Below are positions 15,717 through 25,019 of a DNA stretch of 64,000 bases, piece by piece. The stretch covers positions 1-64,000 of the forward strand of contig NZ_JACTVA010000005.1 of NCBI RefSeq assembly GCF_014490485.1, written 5' to 3'. The position numbers were made by a program, and so were the translations under genes. Position 1 is the first letter of the stretch; each line of letters opens with the position of its first letter. The notes under the pieces are model-generated. The model searched no databases, was not told where the DNA came from, and saw only the letters and a program-made list of their open reading frames with translations. Source of the stretch: Teichococcus aerophilus. GTDB taxonomy: Bacteria > Pseudomonadota > Alphaproteobacteria > Acetobacterales > Acetobacteraceae.

Positions 15717-17321
15717 TCAGTTCTTCTCAATATTCCAGAACACCATGACCGGGGCGTTCAGCAGGCCATGGACATTGGCGCGACGGGCATAGGGCTGGTC
15801 GTACTGCCCCAGCACCCGGTAGGGCTGCACTTCGGCCAGCCGGCGATGCAGCGCTTCGGTGGCCAGCTTGCGGGCGGCCTCGTCCGGTGCATCCACCACG
15901 GCGTTGCGCAGCCGCTCGGACTCTTCGTCGCACGGCCAGCCGATCCAGGCGCGGTCGCAGGACATGTTGGTGCCCAAGTTGGTCAGTGGCGACTGCATGG
16001 TGGGGCCGGAGGAGGTGGTGATGAAGATGTTCCAGCCGCCCTGCGCCACCGGCTCCCGCTTCCGCACCCGGGCCACCGCGGTGCCCCAGTCGGCGAAGTC
16101 GGCTTCCACGTTCATGCCAATCTGCCGCAGGGCGGAGACCGCGACTTCCGCCATCCGGCCGATGGGGGCGATTTCGCTGGTGGTGTTGATCACCACGCGC
16201 TCGCCGCGATAGCCGCTTTCAGCCAGCAGGCGGCGGGCGGTGTCCAGGTTGGGGCGGGCATAGCCCTCGGCGCCGGCCTCAGTGCCGTTGGGGCTGCCGC
16301 AGATGAAGTAGGACTGGCAGCGCGCCCACCATTGCTCGTCGCCGAAGGCAGCGGCCATGAAGTCGGCCTGGTCGGTCGCATAGGCCAGGGCCAGGCGGGC
16401 GCGCGGGTCATTGAAGGGCGGCAGCAGGTGGTTGGGCCGCAGCACCGCCTGGTTGGAAAGGTTGGTCGGCCGCTCCACCCGGATGTCCCGGTTGCGGGCG
16501 ACGGTGGGGATCAGATCCTGCGCCGGCTGTTCCCAGATGTCGATCTCGCCGGTCTGCAGCGCCGCCGCCGCCGTGGCGGGGTCCGGCATGATGATCCATT
16601 CCACCCGGTCCAGCTTCACGACGCGGCCGCCGGCCAGGCCGTCCGCCGGCTCGGCGCGGGGCTGGTAGTCGGGGTTGCGGTCGTAGACGATTCGGGCGCC
16701 GCTCTGCCAGTCGGCGCGGTTGAAACGGAAGGGGCCGCTGCCGATGGTCTGCGTCACCGCCGTCGTCGGGTCGGTCCGCGCATCGCTCTCCCGCATGATG
16801 GCGGGGATCTGGCCGATGGCGGAGCCCAGCGCGAAGGGCACCAGCGCGAAGGGGCGTTGCAGGCGCAGGGTGAAGCTGCGGTCGTCCGTCACCTCCAGCG
16901 CCGCCATGTATTCCTTCAGCTTGCCGCCCACCACGTCCCGCGCCATCCACCGGTGCAGGGAGGCGACGACGTCGCGCGAGGTGACCGGCTGGCCGTCATG
17001 GAAGCGCAGGCCCGGCCGCAGCGTGAAGCTCCAGCTCAGGCCATCCGGCGCCGTGGTGTAGTGTTCCACCATCTGCGGCTTGGGCTGCAGGTTGGAATCC
17101 CAGGCAAACAGCGTCTCGTAGATCGCCATGCCATGCATGCGGGTGATGACGATCGAGGCGAAGACCGGGTCCAGCGTCTTCAGATCCGCGTGCGGCGCCA
17201 CCCGCAGCACGCGGGGGGAAGCGGTCTGGGCCTGCGCGCCGGGGCCGCTGAGGGCCAGCGCCAGCACCGGTGCCAGGGACGTCGCGGCGAGACATCGCCG
17301 CGCGAGACGGGAAAGGCGCAT
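15717..17321 (-). CDS. Family-5 (peptide/opine-type) ABC solute-binding protein
   Basis: The 534-residue exported binding protein has a signal peptide ending near AQAQ (residue about 32). An SBP_bac_5 domain (PF00496) follows, with DLKTLDPVFAS, LRPGLRFHDGQPVTSRDVV and GSGPFRF. The ATG at 17321 gives a normal signal; an in-frame ATG at 17360 would lengthen it unnaturally. No permease or ATPase genes are nearby. A clear paralogue (similar motifs GSGPF, RNPDYxPRAEPADGLAGG, EIDxWE, EPVAQGGWN) is encoded divergently at 17814. Confidence 0.9.
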   Translation of the reverse strand: MRLSRLARRCLAATSLAPVLALALSGPGAQAQTASPRVLRVAPHADLKTLDPVFASIVITRMHGMAIYETLFAWDSNLQPKPQMVEHYTTAPDGLSWSFTLRPGLRFHDGQPVTSRDVVASLHRWMARDVVGGKLKEYMAALEVTDDRSFTLRLQRPFALVPFALGSAIGQIPAIMRESDARTDPTTAVTQTIGSGPFRFNRADWQSGARIVYDRNPDYQPRAEPADGLAGGRVVKLDRVEWIIMPDPATAAAALQTGEIDIWEQPAQDLIPTVARNRDIRVERPTNLSNQAVLRPNHLLPPFNDPRARLALAYATDQADFMAAAFGDEQWWARCQSYFICGSPNGTEAGAEGYARPNLDTARRLLAESGYRGERVVINTTSEIAPIGRMAEVAVSALRQIGMNVEADFADWGTAVARVRKREPVAQGGWNIFITTSSGPTMQSPLTNLGTNMSCDRAWIGWPCDEESERLRNAVVDAPDEAARKLATEALHRRLAEVQPYRVLGQYDQPYARRANVHGLLNAPVMVFWNIEKN

Positions 17322-17813
17322 GGGGCAAACGGTCCTTCGTCCGGGATTCGCGAAGCGCAACGATACGAGGTTGCGGGGGCGTGACTAGGGCGGATCGGTT
17401 CTTCGCCTTTATTCCGGGATCAGGCGGCCCTGGCGGCGATTCAGCGAGGTGGAGCCCTCTCAAGCGCTGCCCACCAAGGCCCTGAGGCCTTCAGGAACCG
17501 ACTTGGGTCGCGGAGACCAGACACGCTTCGCGTTCGAAGGGACTGTTTCGAAAGCAATGATGCACGAAACGCTGCGACGCTAGGGTAGGGAGAGGCGCCG
17601 GTGAGGTGGCACCGCGTCGCCCTGGGACGGCGCCCTCCATCCTGAACAGAGGCCGCCAGGTGAGCTGCCCGACTGGCTTTCAGAAACCAGCGCGAGCGGG
17701 ACCGAGCCATGCACGGAAGCGCCTTGCCCTCTCGATTAGACATGTCAAATTAGTCGCCAGAACAGGCTTTGGCGCAAGCTTGAGCCGCAAAATATCCGGA
17801 GGACATTCCGATC
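17322..17813. other. Divergent intergenic region between paralogous binding proteins
   Basis: This 492-bp region has no supportable gene; a 100-codon minus-strand frame at 17441-17743 lacks any recognisable domain or start context. It holds the palindromic site at 17736-17749 and a good ribosome-binding site (GGAGGA at 17799-17804) for the plus-strand gene. Confidence 0.45.
17736..17749. promoter_or_regulatory. Candidate operator, near-perfect palindrome around GACATGTC
   Basis: TTAGACATGTCAAA is palindromic except for one pair and lies about 65 bp upstream of the binding-protein ATG. The same 14-mer occurs in the opposite orientation at 33138-33151, upstream of the alcohol dehydrogenase. 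A shared regulator is an inference. Confidence 0.35.
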
Positions 17814-19430
17814 ATGTCGAAACAGCGTGTGGGCCGCCTGGCCCGCACCGCCGCGCGGGTGGCCTTCGCCGCCATGCTGCTGGGTGCGACCTTCCTCACC
17901 ACTGCCGCGCCGGCCCAGGCGGAGACCACGCTGCGGATTGTCCTGCGGAACGATCTGGCGACGATCGACCCGGTGGCCTCCACGGCGACCTTCGCCCGCA
18001 ACCACGGCTTCCTGATCTACGACCAGCTCTATGCGCTGGATTCCAAGGGCGAGCCGCAACGCCAGATGGTGGCGTCGGAAGAGGTCTCGGCTGATGGGCG
18101 CCAGTGGCGCTTCACGCTACGCGATGGCCTGCGCTTCCATGACGGCAACCCGGTGCGCGCGGCCGATGCCGTGGCCTCCATCCGCCGCTGGGCGCAGCGG
18201 GACGTGGTCGGCCGCGCGCTGGCCGCCGCCATCGGCAAGATGGAAGTGGTAGACGACAAGACTTTCACCATCGAGCTCGCACGCCCCTTCGCCCTGGTGA
18301 AGCAGGCCCTGGCCCGCCCGACCGCCAGCGCGCTCTTCATCATGCCGGAATCGGTGGCCCAGACGCCGCCAACCGAGCAACTGACCAACCCGGTCGGCTC
18401 CGGCCCCTTCATCTTCCGACGTGACCAGTGGCGGGTGGGGGACCGTGCCGTCTATGCCCGCAACCCCGACTACGTGCCGCGCGCGGAGCCGGCCGATGGC
18501 CTGGCCGGCGGCAAGATTGCCGGGGTGGACCGGATCGAGTGGATGTCCATCCCCGACCCGGCGACCGCAATGGGCGCGCTGAGCTCCGGCGAGATCGATT
18601 TCTGGGAGCTGCCCCCGGCGGATCTGATCCCGTCGCTGGAGCGGATGCGCAATGTCCGCATGGCGGCGATCGACCCGGTCGGTTCCCAGGTCTGGCTACG
18701 CATCAACCAGCAGCAGCCGCCGTTCAATGATCCGCGTGCGCGCCAGGCCCTGCTGCATGCCATCAACCAGCGGGACGTGCTGGATGCCGCCGGCGTCACC
18801 GCGGAAGACCGTGTCGAGCGCTGCAACGCCTTCTTCTACTGTGGCACGCCGCTGCAGACGGATGCGGGCGTCGAGCGCATGGAACTGCCGGATCTGCAGG
18901 CCGGCCGCAACCTGCTGCGCCAGTCCGGCTATGATGGGCGTCCGGTGGTGTTCCTGGATGCGGCCGATCTCTACACCAACCATGCGGCGACGCTGGTACT
19001 GTCCGAAGCCTTCCGCTCCATCGGCGTGAACGTGGACATGGTGACCACCGACTTCGCGACCCTGACCGCACGCCGCAACAAGCGGGAGCCGGTGGCCCAG
19101 GGTGGCTGGAACCTGTTCGTCACCGTCGGCAACGTGCTGGATGGCGGCGACCCGCTTTCCAGCCTCTACCTGGCCTCGCCCTGCGAGGGTGGCCTGGCCG
19201 GCTGGCCCTGCGATCCGAAGCTGGAGGAGCTGCGCCGCGCCTGGTACCAGGAGCAGGACGCCGCCAAGCGCCGCGCCCTGGTGGATGACATCCAGCGCCA
19301 GGCGTACCAGAGCCTGCCCTATATTCCGGCCGGGCAGTTCCGCACCCGCGCGGCCTTCCGCACCAACCTGCAGGGCATCCGCCCGACCACGGTGCCGGTG
19401 TTCTGGGGCATCACCAAGCAGGAGAATTGA
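17814..19430 (+). CDS. Family-5 ABC solute-binding protein, paralogue of the 15717 gene
   Basis: The 538-residue exported binding protein has a signal peptide ending at AQA (residue about 35) and an SBP_bac_5 domain with LRNDLATIDPVAST, LRDGLRFHDGNPV and GSGPFIF. It shares many blocks with the divergent gene at 15717, including RNPDYVPRAEPADGLAGGK and KREPVAQGGWN. It is therefore a duplication product. GGAGGA ten bases upstream fixes the ATG. A LysR regulator follows in the same direction 59 bp later. No transporter membrane genes are present, so it must use a remote permease or act as a sensor. Confidence 0.9.
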   Translation: MSKQRVGRLARTAARVAFAAMLLGATFLTTAAPAQAETTLRIVLRNDLATIDPVASTATFARNHGFLIYDQLYALDSKGEPQRQMVASEEVSADGRQWRFTLRDGLRFHDGNPVRAADAVASIRRWAQRDVVGRALAAAIGKMEVVDDKTFTIELARPFALVKQALARPTASALFIMPESVAQTPPTEQLTNPVGSGPFIFRRDQWRVGDRAVYARNPDYVPRAEPADGLAGGKIAGVDRIEWMSIPDPATAMGALSSGEIDFWELPPADLIPSLERMRNVRMAAIDPVGSQVWLRINQQQPPFNDPRARQALLHAINQRDVLDAAGVTAEDRVERCNAFFYCGTPLQTDAGVERMELPDLQAGRNLLRQSGYDGRPVVFLDAADLYTNHAATLVLSEAFRSIGVNVDMVTTDFATLTARRNKREPVAQGGWNLFVTVGNVLDGGDPLSSLYLASPCEGGLAGWPCDPKLEELRRAWYQEQDAAKRRALVDDIQRQAYQSLPYIPAGQFRTRAAFRTNLQGIRPTTVPVFWGITKQEN

Positions 19431-19489
19431 CGCAGCAGCGTTCTCTGTTGCCGAACGCTGAAGGGGACGGCTAGCATCGCGTGGACCGG

Positions 19490-20407
19490 ATGAGTGGCCC
19501 ACCGATGCACCCCCCTGACCTGCGCAGCCTGACGCTGTTCCTCTCGGTGTTCGAGCTGCGGAACGTCACCAAGGCCGCCGCGCGCCACCATACCGTGCCA
19601 TCCTCGGTCACCAAGCGGATCCAGGACCTCGAACAGCAATACGGCGTCACGCTGTTCGAGCGGCGGGCGCGGGGCGTACTGCCCACCGACGCCGCCGAGC
19701 ATCTGGCCCGGCATGCGCGGGAGGTGCTGCTGGCGCTGGACCGCTCGGCGGCGGCGATGAGTGAGTTCGCCCAGGGTGCCCGGGGCCAGGTGCATGTCGC
19801 GGCCAGCGCCTCTATCCTGATGGGCAGGCTGGCCAGCCGCATTGCCAGCTTCATTGCCGCACATCCCGCCATCCGCCTCAGCCTGGCGGAGGAGATGACG
19901 CATGCCGGTCTCTCCGCCGTGCTGGATGGCCGGGCCGACCTCGCCTTCATCTCCGGTGCTGCCGAGGTGCCGCCAGGGTTGCAGGCCACGCCCTACCCGG
20001 GCGACCGGCTGATGGTACTGGTGCCGCCCGGCCATGCCCTGTGGGGCCGTAGCCAGGTCGGGTTCGCCGAGACGCTGGACTTTCCCCATCTCGGCATCGG
20101 CACGATGAGCAGCGTGTCCCTGCAACTGGGACGGCAGGCCGAGGCGCTGGGCCGCGCCATCGACACACGGCTGCGGGTCTCCACGGCCGACGTGGCGCGG
20201 CAACTGGTGGCGCACGGCCTGGGCATCGCCATCCTGCCGGACGGCATGACCCAGCCGTTCGAGGCGGTGCTGGGCATCCGCGGCATCCCGCTCTCCGACC
20301 CCTGGGCCGAGCGGCAGGCCCGCATCTGCTACCGGGAGGCGGCAGGGCTGACCGTGGCCGCGCGCCTGTTCCTGGCCCACGCGACGCAACCCGCAGCCGC
20401 CCCCTGA
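19490..20407 (+). CDS. LysR-family transcriptional regulator
   Basis: The roughly 305-residue product has an N-terminal winged helix-turn-helix (DLRSLTLFLSVFELRNVTKAAARHHT, with the recognition helix around VPSSVTKRIQDLEQQYGVTLF). A LysR effector-binding domain from about residue 95 contains the hinge region and LVAHGLGIAILPDG. It probably controls the upstream family-5 binding protein or an unlinked operon. The start is uncertain: GTG 19481, ATG 19490 and ATG 19505 are all in frame. I chose 19490. Confidence 0.85.
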   Translation: MSGPPMHPPDLRSLTLFLSVFELRNVTKAAARHHTVPSSVTKRIQDLEQQYGVTLFERRARGVLPTDAAEHLARHAREVLLALDRSAAAMSEFAQGARGQVHVAASASILMGRLASRIASFIAAHPAIRLSLAEEMTHAGLSAVLDGRADLAFISGAAEVPPGLQATPYPGDRLMVLVPPGHALWGRSQVGFAETLDFPHLGIGTMSSVSLQLGRQAEALGRAIDTRLRVSTADVARQLVAHGLGIAILPDGMTQPFEAVLGIRGIPLSDPWAERQARICYREAAGLTVAARLFLAHATQPAAAP

Positions 20408-20612
20408 CCGGCCAGAGGGTGATGGCGGGAGGCGGGACCGCCGAAAAGCCTGGTCCACGCGATCAGACAGAGACGCGGAGCATGGGCTGCGGAGAACGAT
20501 AACCCATCATGGTCCAGCGTTTCCGTACCGAGAACGCAGGCCTTCCCACTCTGAAATGGCGCGCCGGCGTCGTCCGCCCGATGACGCATGGAGCGGCAAG
20601 GGAACAGGGCGG

Positions 20613-22160
20613 ATGAGCGGGCAGGCGGCAGGGTATTCCGAGGCGCAGATCAGGCTGGCCGTCTGGGGTGTCTCGGTCGGCGTGTTCCTCTCGGCCCTGG
20701 ACCAGACCATCGTGGTGCCGGCGGTCCCGGCCATCGCGGCGACGCTGGGGCAGGCGGGCGGCGATATCGCCTGGATCATCGCGGCCTACCTGCTGGCGGC
20801 GACGGCGGCCACGCCGGTTATCGGCAAGCTCAGCGACCTGCATGGGCGGCGCCGCGTGCTTCTGGCCTCCATCGTGGTCTTCACCATAGCCTCGGTGCTC
20901 TGCGCCGTGGCGCAGACGCTGTGGCAGCTGGTCGGGTTCCGCGCCCTTCAGGGCATCGGCGGGGCCGGACTGATGGTGATGGCGCATGCCACGTTGGGGG
21001 ACATGGTGCCGCCGCGGGAGCGCGGGCGCTACCAGGTCTATCTCAGCGGCATGTGGGGCATTGCCAGCATCGCCGGGCCGCTGGGCGGTGGGCTGCTGAC
21101 CGAATGGGTGTCCTGGCGTATGATCTTCTGGGTCAATCTGCCGCTCGGCATCCTGGCATTGCTGCTGTGCCAGCGGGCATTGCGGGTGCTGCCGGCGCGG
21201 CGTGCGGCCGGTGCGCGCATCGACGCGGCGGGCTGCGTGCTGATGACGCTGGCGGTGCTGGCTTGGCTGATTTGGCTGGGGCGGGCCGGGGCGATGCATC
21301 CACTGACTTCGGCGCCGATGCTGGGGCTGGCGGGCGCCGGCGTCCTGCTGCTGGCGGCGCTGGCGTGGCAGGCACGGCGGGCGGCGGACCCGCTGGTGCC
21401 ACCGCGCCTGTTGTGGGACCGCGTGCTGGCCACCGGCTTCGCCCTCTCCTTCGCCAATGCGGTGCTGACTTTCGCCGCGATGTTCCTGCTGCCGCTGTGG
21501 TTCCAGATGGTCCGGCAGGCGGGCGCGACGATGGCGGGCGTGATGCTGGTGCCCTTCCTGCTGGGCTTCGTGATGTTCAGCTTCATCGGCGGCACCGTGG
21601 CGCGCTGGCTGGGCCGGGTGCGGCTGCTGATGGTGGTGGCGATGCTGCTCTGCGCGGCGGGGCTGGCCGGGTTGGCGGCGATGGGGGCGGCGACCGGCAC
21701 GGCGCCGGTGGCCTTGTGCATGGTGCTGCTGGGCGCGGGTATCGGGCTGGTGCAGCCGGCTATCACCGTGGCCATCATGAACGCAGCGGAACCGCGCGAT
21801 ATCGGCGTGGCCAGCAGCACCATGCTGCTCTGCCGCTCGCTCGGCGGCGCCTTCGGGGCGGCCTGCGCCAGCGCGGTGTTGCTGGGCCACTTGCTGGCAA
21901 CATGGCCGGGCGGGGCGGCGGCGGCCCCGCATGGCGAGGCAGCGCTGTCTGGCCTGGCCGCCTTGTCGCAGGGCGAAGGTGCCGCCGCCCTGGCGATGCG
22001 GGACATGCTGACGGGCAATTTCTCCTTCGCCTTCCTTGCCTGCGCCGGGTTGGCGGCGGCGGCGGCGCTGCTGGCCGCGAGCATTCCCGATCGTCCGCTG
22101 CGCGCCGCGCTGCCGGCTCAGCCGGCGCCGGTCTCCACCGGCATGCCCAACAACAGGTAG
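20613..22160 (+). CDS. DHA2-family MFS drug exporter (EmrB/QacA type)
   Basis: The 515-residue, 14-TM-type major facilitator has LSALDQTIVVPAVPAIAATLG in TM1, the motif GKLSDLHGRRRVLL after TM2 and antiporter motif C-like IAGPLGGGLLTEWVSWRMIFWVNLPLG. These are hallmarks of DHA2 drug:H+ antiporters. No HlyD/EmrA partner is adjacent. The ATG at 20613 follows GGGCGG; an in-frame ATG at 20556 would add 19 arginine-rich residues. Its last 43 bp overlap, tail to tail, the minus-strand AtuA-companion gene. Confidence 0.9.
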   Translation: MSGQAAGYSEAQIRLAVWGVSVGVFLSALDQTIVVPAVPAIAATLGQAGGDIAWIIAAYLLAATAATPVIGKLSDLHGRRRVLLASIVVFTIASVLCAVAQTLWQLVGFRALQGIGGAGLMVMAHATLGDMVPPRERGRYQVYLSGMWGIASIAGPLGGGLLTEWVSWRMIFWVNLPLGILALLLCQRALRVLPARRAAGARIDAAGCVLMTLAVLAWLIWLGRAGAMHPLTSAPMLGLAGAGVLLLAALAWQARRAADPLVPPRLLWDRVLATGFALSFANAVLTFAAMFLLPLWFQMVRQAGATMAGVMLVPFLLGFVMFSFIGGTVARWLGRVRLLMVVAMLLCAAGLAGLAAMGAATGTAPVALCMVLLGAGIGLVQPAITVAIMNAAEPRDIGVASSTMLLCRSLGGAFGAACASAVLLGHLLATWPGGAAAAPHGEAALSGLAALSQGEGAAALAMRDMLTGNFSFAFLACAGLAAAAALLAASIPDRPLRAALPAQPAPVSTGMPNNR

Positions 22161-22441
22161 GACAGGGTCTTGCCGTGCCCATCCAGGTTCAGCGCACCGT
22201 TGACGCCGCCTTGCAGCACGTCCTCGATGACGAAGTTGAAGGCCCGCAGGCCGGGCAGGTCATGCCGCCGCACGGCAGTGGCCCCGCGATGCGCGAACAG
22301 TGCCAGCACCCGGGCTTCCGTCACTTCCCGCGCCAGCAGCGGCCAGTCTTGCTCCCGATGGGCGACGAGGGCCAGGTTCAACCGGTTGCCTTTATCGCCG
22401 GCCCGGGCATGCGCCAGGCGGTGCAGCGGGACGGTGCTCAT
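22118..22441 (-). CDS. AtuA companion protein (AtuA-related C-terminal domain)
   Basis: The 107-residue protein has LHRLAHARAGDKGNRLNLALVAH and ends with TLSYLLLGMPVE. This is the pattern of the small domain that accompanies or is fused to AtuA/DUF1446 proteins (PF23544-type). The ATG overlaps the stop of the AtuA gene by 4 bp (ATGA), so the two chains are made together. The 3' end overlaps the convergent MFS gene by 43 bp. The biochemical role of this domain is not established. Confidence 0.8.
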   Translation of the reverse strand: MSTVPLHRLAHARAGDKGNRLNLALVAHREQDWPLLAREVTEARVLALFAHRGATAVRRHDLPGLRAFNFVIEDVLQGGVNGALNLDGHGKTLSYLLLGMPVETGAG

Positions 22442-23850
22442 GCCGCATCCTCCAGCGAGAGCAAGGTGACGCGCGGCGCCAGGCGGCCGCGAGGCACGAG
22501 GAAGGAGAGAGTGCGGATACGGTCGGTGACGCGGGTGCGGACGCCGCCGCCGCCCGCCGGGCCGCAGCAATAGAGCGATAGCACCTCCCGCGCCGCCCGC
22601 TCCGCCGCCGCGCGGCTGTCGCTGGCGAAGGCGAGGCGCAGGCGGATATCCTGCGGCACTTCGGCATCCACGGACGCGAATCCATCGTCCTTGTCGTCGC
22701 CGCCAAAGACGCTGACGACGCCGATCAGGTCCAGCCGGGATTTCCCGTCCAGGCCCAGCAGCCGCAGCCGCTCCAGCAACGTGCGGCCGGCCAGTTCGGC
22801 ACGGGCGCGGGCATTGGGGCCGGCATAGGAGATCTCGCCCTCGCCCAGCCAGCCGCCGGGCAGGCTGACCGTCGCCTTCAGTCGCTCCGGCCGCGCCCGT
22901 CCCCGGGCGCCGTGCAGGCGCACGCGATCCGGCGCTTCCTCGGTGATCGTCACGCCAGTGATGTCCATCACCACATCCGGCGTCAGGTAGGCGCCTGGGT
23001 CGTGCAGTTCGTACAGCAATTGCTCGGTCACGCTGCGCCGGTCCACCCGGCCGCCGGTGCCGGCGGGCTTGGTGATCAGCACCGCGCCATCCGCACCGAT
23101 CTCGGCGATAGGAAAGCCCAGCGTCGCCATGCCCAGCGCGTCGTCCGGGATATCCTTGATGCCAGGATCGGCAAAGTAGCCGCCCGTGACCTGGGAGCCG
23201 CATTCCAGCAGATGACCTGCCATGGTGCCGGCGGCCAGCCGGTCCCAATCCGCCTCGTCCCAGCCGAAATGCGCCAGCATCGGCCCCAGCGCCAAGGCGG
23301 GGTCGGAGCAGCGGCCGGTGATCACCACCTCGGCGCCCTGGCGCAACGCCTCGGCGATCGGCGCGGCGCCGAGATAGACATTGGCGGCGATGACCCGGTC
23401 CGGTTCCAGCACCGCGCCGGCATCGCCTTCCCACGGGTCCAGGTCGTCCAGTGCGTCGGTGCCGCGGATGTCGTCGCCTTCCACCACGCCGATGCGCAGG
23501 CCGGTCAAGCCCAGCTGCCGCGCCAGGCCCAGCACCGCGTGCGCGGCCGCACGCGGGTTGGCGGCGCCGCCATTGGTGACGATGGGGATACCGGCGGCGA
23601 CGCAACGCTGCAGGATGGGGCTCAGCAATTCCAGCAGGGCGGGCTCGTAGCCGGCCTCCGGCTTCTGCCGCCGTTCCCGCTGCGCCAGCGCCAGGGTGCG
23701 TTCGCCCAGCACTTCCAGCATCAGCGCGGCGGGGCCACCCGCGGCGATCAATGCGTCAGCCACCGGCCCCGGCGCATCCAGCCGGTCGCCGGAAAAGCCG
23801 GAGCCGCAGCCGATGCGCAGCAGGGCGGTAGGATCGGAACCTAGCGGCAT
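22438..23850 (-). CDS. Acyclic terpene utilisation AtuA family protein (DUF1446)
   Basis: The 470-residue protein matches the AtuA/DUF1446 family (PF07287): IGCGSGFSGDRLDAP at the start, PIVTNGGAANP, VVITGRCSDPALALGPML, HLLECGSQVTGGYFADPG and LYCCGPAGGGG. AtuA is needed for growth on citronellol-type terpenes in Pseudomonas, but many homologues sit in other carboxylate/acyl-CoA clusters and the reaction is unknown. The ATG at 23850 follows GGAG. It is probably co-transcribed with the Bug receptor 46 bp upstream, which points to a role in catabolising an imported organic acid. Confidence 0.85.
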   Translation of the reverse strand: MPLGSDPTALLRIGCGSGFSGDRLDAPGPVADALIAAGGPAALMLEVLGERTLALAQRERRQKPEAGYEPALLELLSPILQRCVAAGIPIVTNGGAANPRAAAHAVLGLARQLGLTGLRIGVVEGDDIRGTDALDDLDPWEGDAGAVLEPDRVIAANVYLGAAPIAEALRQGAEVVITGRCSDPALALGPMLAHFGWDEADWDRLAAGTMAGHLLECGSQVTGGYFADPGIKDIPDDALGMATLGFPIAEIGADGAVLITKPAGTGGRVDRRSVTEQLLYELHDPGAYLTPDVVMDITGVTITEEAPDRVRLHGARGRARPERLKATVSLPGGWLGEGEISYAGPNARARAELAGRTLLERLRLLGLDGKSRLDLIGVVSVFGGDDKDDGFASVDAEVPQDIRLRLAFASDSRAAAERAAREVLSLYCCGPAGGGGVRTRVTDRIRTLSFLVPRGRLAPRVTLLSLEDAA

Positions 23851-23896
23851 GGTCACTCCAGAGCTGTGCCAAGGCGGAATAGTCAGTGGCGGTGCG

Positions 23897-24892
23897 TCAA
23901 TCCGCCTTGGCGCCGGAGACGCGGACGACCTCGCGCCACTTGGCGATGTCGGATTCCAGCCAGGGGCGGAACTCATCCGGCGGCATGGCGACGGGCAGCA
24001 GGCCCTGGTTGCGCAGTTGTTCCTGCAGGTCGGGCGCGAACAGCGCTTCTCTCAAAGCGGTGTAGACGCGGTCGCGGATCGGCGCGGGCAACTTGGCCGG
24101 CGCGAACAGACCGTGCCAGGCGGAGACATCGAAATCATCGATACCCTGCTCGATGGCCGTCGGCACGTCCGGCACCATATCCAGCCGCTTGGCCGAAGTG
24201 GCGGCCAGCGCCTTTAGCTTGCCGTCCCGCACGAAAGGCAGCACCGCCGTCACCTGATAGATCGTCATCGGTACGGTGCCGGAGATGACGTCCGTCACCG
24301 CCTGCGCACCACTGCGATAGGGCACGTGCACCAGCGGCGCGCCGGTCTTCAGCTTCAGCAACTCCCCCGCCAGATGGCTGGACGTACCGTTGCCGGCCGA
24401 GGCGTAGCTGACGCCGTTGCGCTGCTGCTTGGCCCAGGCGATAAATTCCGGCAGCGTCTTCGCCGGCACGCTGGGGGAGACGACCAAAAGGTTCGGCGCT
24501 TCGGTCACCAGGGTGATGGGCGTGAAGTCGCGCAGCACATCGTAGGGCATCTGCGGCATCAGCGACACGTTCACCGAATGCGAGGCGATGCTGCCGAGGC
24601 AAAGATTGTAGCCATCCGGCGCGGATTTCGCGATGGCGTCGCTGCCGACCACGCCGCCGGCACCGGCGCGGTTCTCCACCACGATAGGCTGGCCCAGGCT
24701 CTGCGACATGCGCGGCGTCAGCAGCCGGGCGACGATGTCGGTGCTGGTGCCGGCGCCGAAGGGCACGATGATGCGGATGGTACGGTTCGGCCAGCCATCT
24801 TGCGCCCGGGCAGGGCGCAGGGCGGGCAGGGCCAGCCCGCTGGCGGCCAGGCCACCGAGCAGGCGGCGGCGTGTGGGCAGGATGCGCGTCAT
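23897..24892 (-). CDS. Bug-family tripartite tricarboxylate receptor (module i)
   Basis: The 331-residue periplasmic receptor (PF03401) has a Tat-like twin-arginine leader (TRRRLLGGLAASG) and cleavage near ARA-QD. Family motifs are IRIIVPFGAGTSTDIVARLL, VVENRAGAGGVVG and YDVLRDFTPITLV. Bug receptors bind carboxylates and feed TctA/TctB membrane pairs, which are absent here. The gene heads the operon with the AtuA pair and is divergent from a LysR regulator at 25020, which probably controls it. Confidence 0.9.
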   Translation of the reverse strand: MTRILPTRRRLLGGLAASGLALPALRPARAQDGWPNRTIRIIVPFGAGTSTDIVARLLTPRMSQSLGQPIVVENRAGAGGVVGSDAIAKSAPDGYNLCLGSIASHSVNVSLMPQMPYDVLRDFTPITLVTEAPNLLVVSPSVPAKTLPEFIAWAKQQRNGVSYASAGNGTSSHLAGELLKLKTGAPLVHVPYRSGAQAVTDVISGTVPMTIYQVTAVLPFVRDGKLKALAATSAKRLDMVPDVPTAIEQGIDDFDVSAWHGLFAPAKLPAPIRDRVYTALREALFAPDLQEQLRNQGLLPVAMPPDEFRPWLESDIAKWREVVRVSGAKAD

Positions 24893-24959
24893 GGGCGGTT
24901 TCCTCGGCCTGTTTCCATTCTACGGGCCTGCTTCCGGGCGGCCCTGTTGGCGGTAATGG

Positions 24960-25019
24960 AGCGCGGGCAGGGGCCATCAGGCAATTGATATATTTATGGG
25001 CCAGTCATAGCATTTCCTG
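24960..25019. promoter_or_regulatory. Divergent promoter region with A+T-rich core
   Basis: The 127-bp gap between the Bug and LysR genes has an A+T-rich core (CAATTGATATATTTATG near 24982-24998). This could hold a LysR-type T-N11-A site and overlapping promoters. The LysR ATG at 25020 has no visible Shine-Dalgarno sequence, so a leaderless transcript is possible. Confidence 0.35.

Noticed and set aside
17441-17743. 100-codon minus-strand frame in the divergent gap of the binding proteins
   Set aside because: There is no ribosome-binding site, no domain or signal, and the sequence overlaps a likely control region.
22438-24892. A complete acyclic terpene degradation (atu) cluster
   Set aside because: Only the AtuA-type pair is present. 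The acyl-CoA dehydrogenase, carboxylase and other atu genes are absent, and the Bug receptor points to an organic acid.
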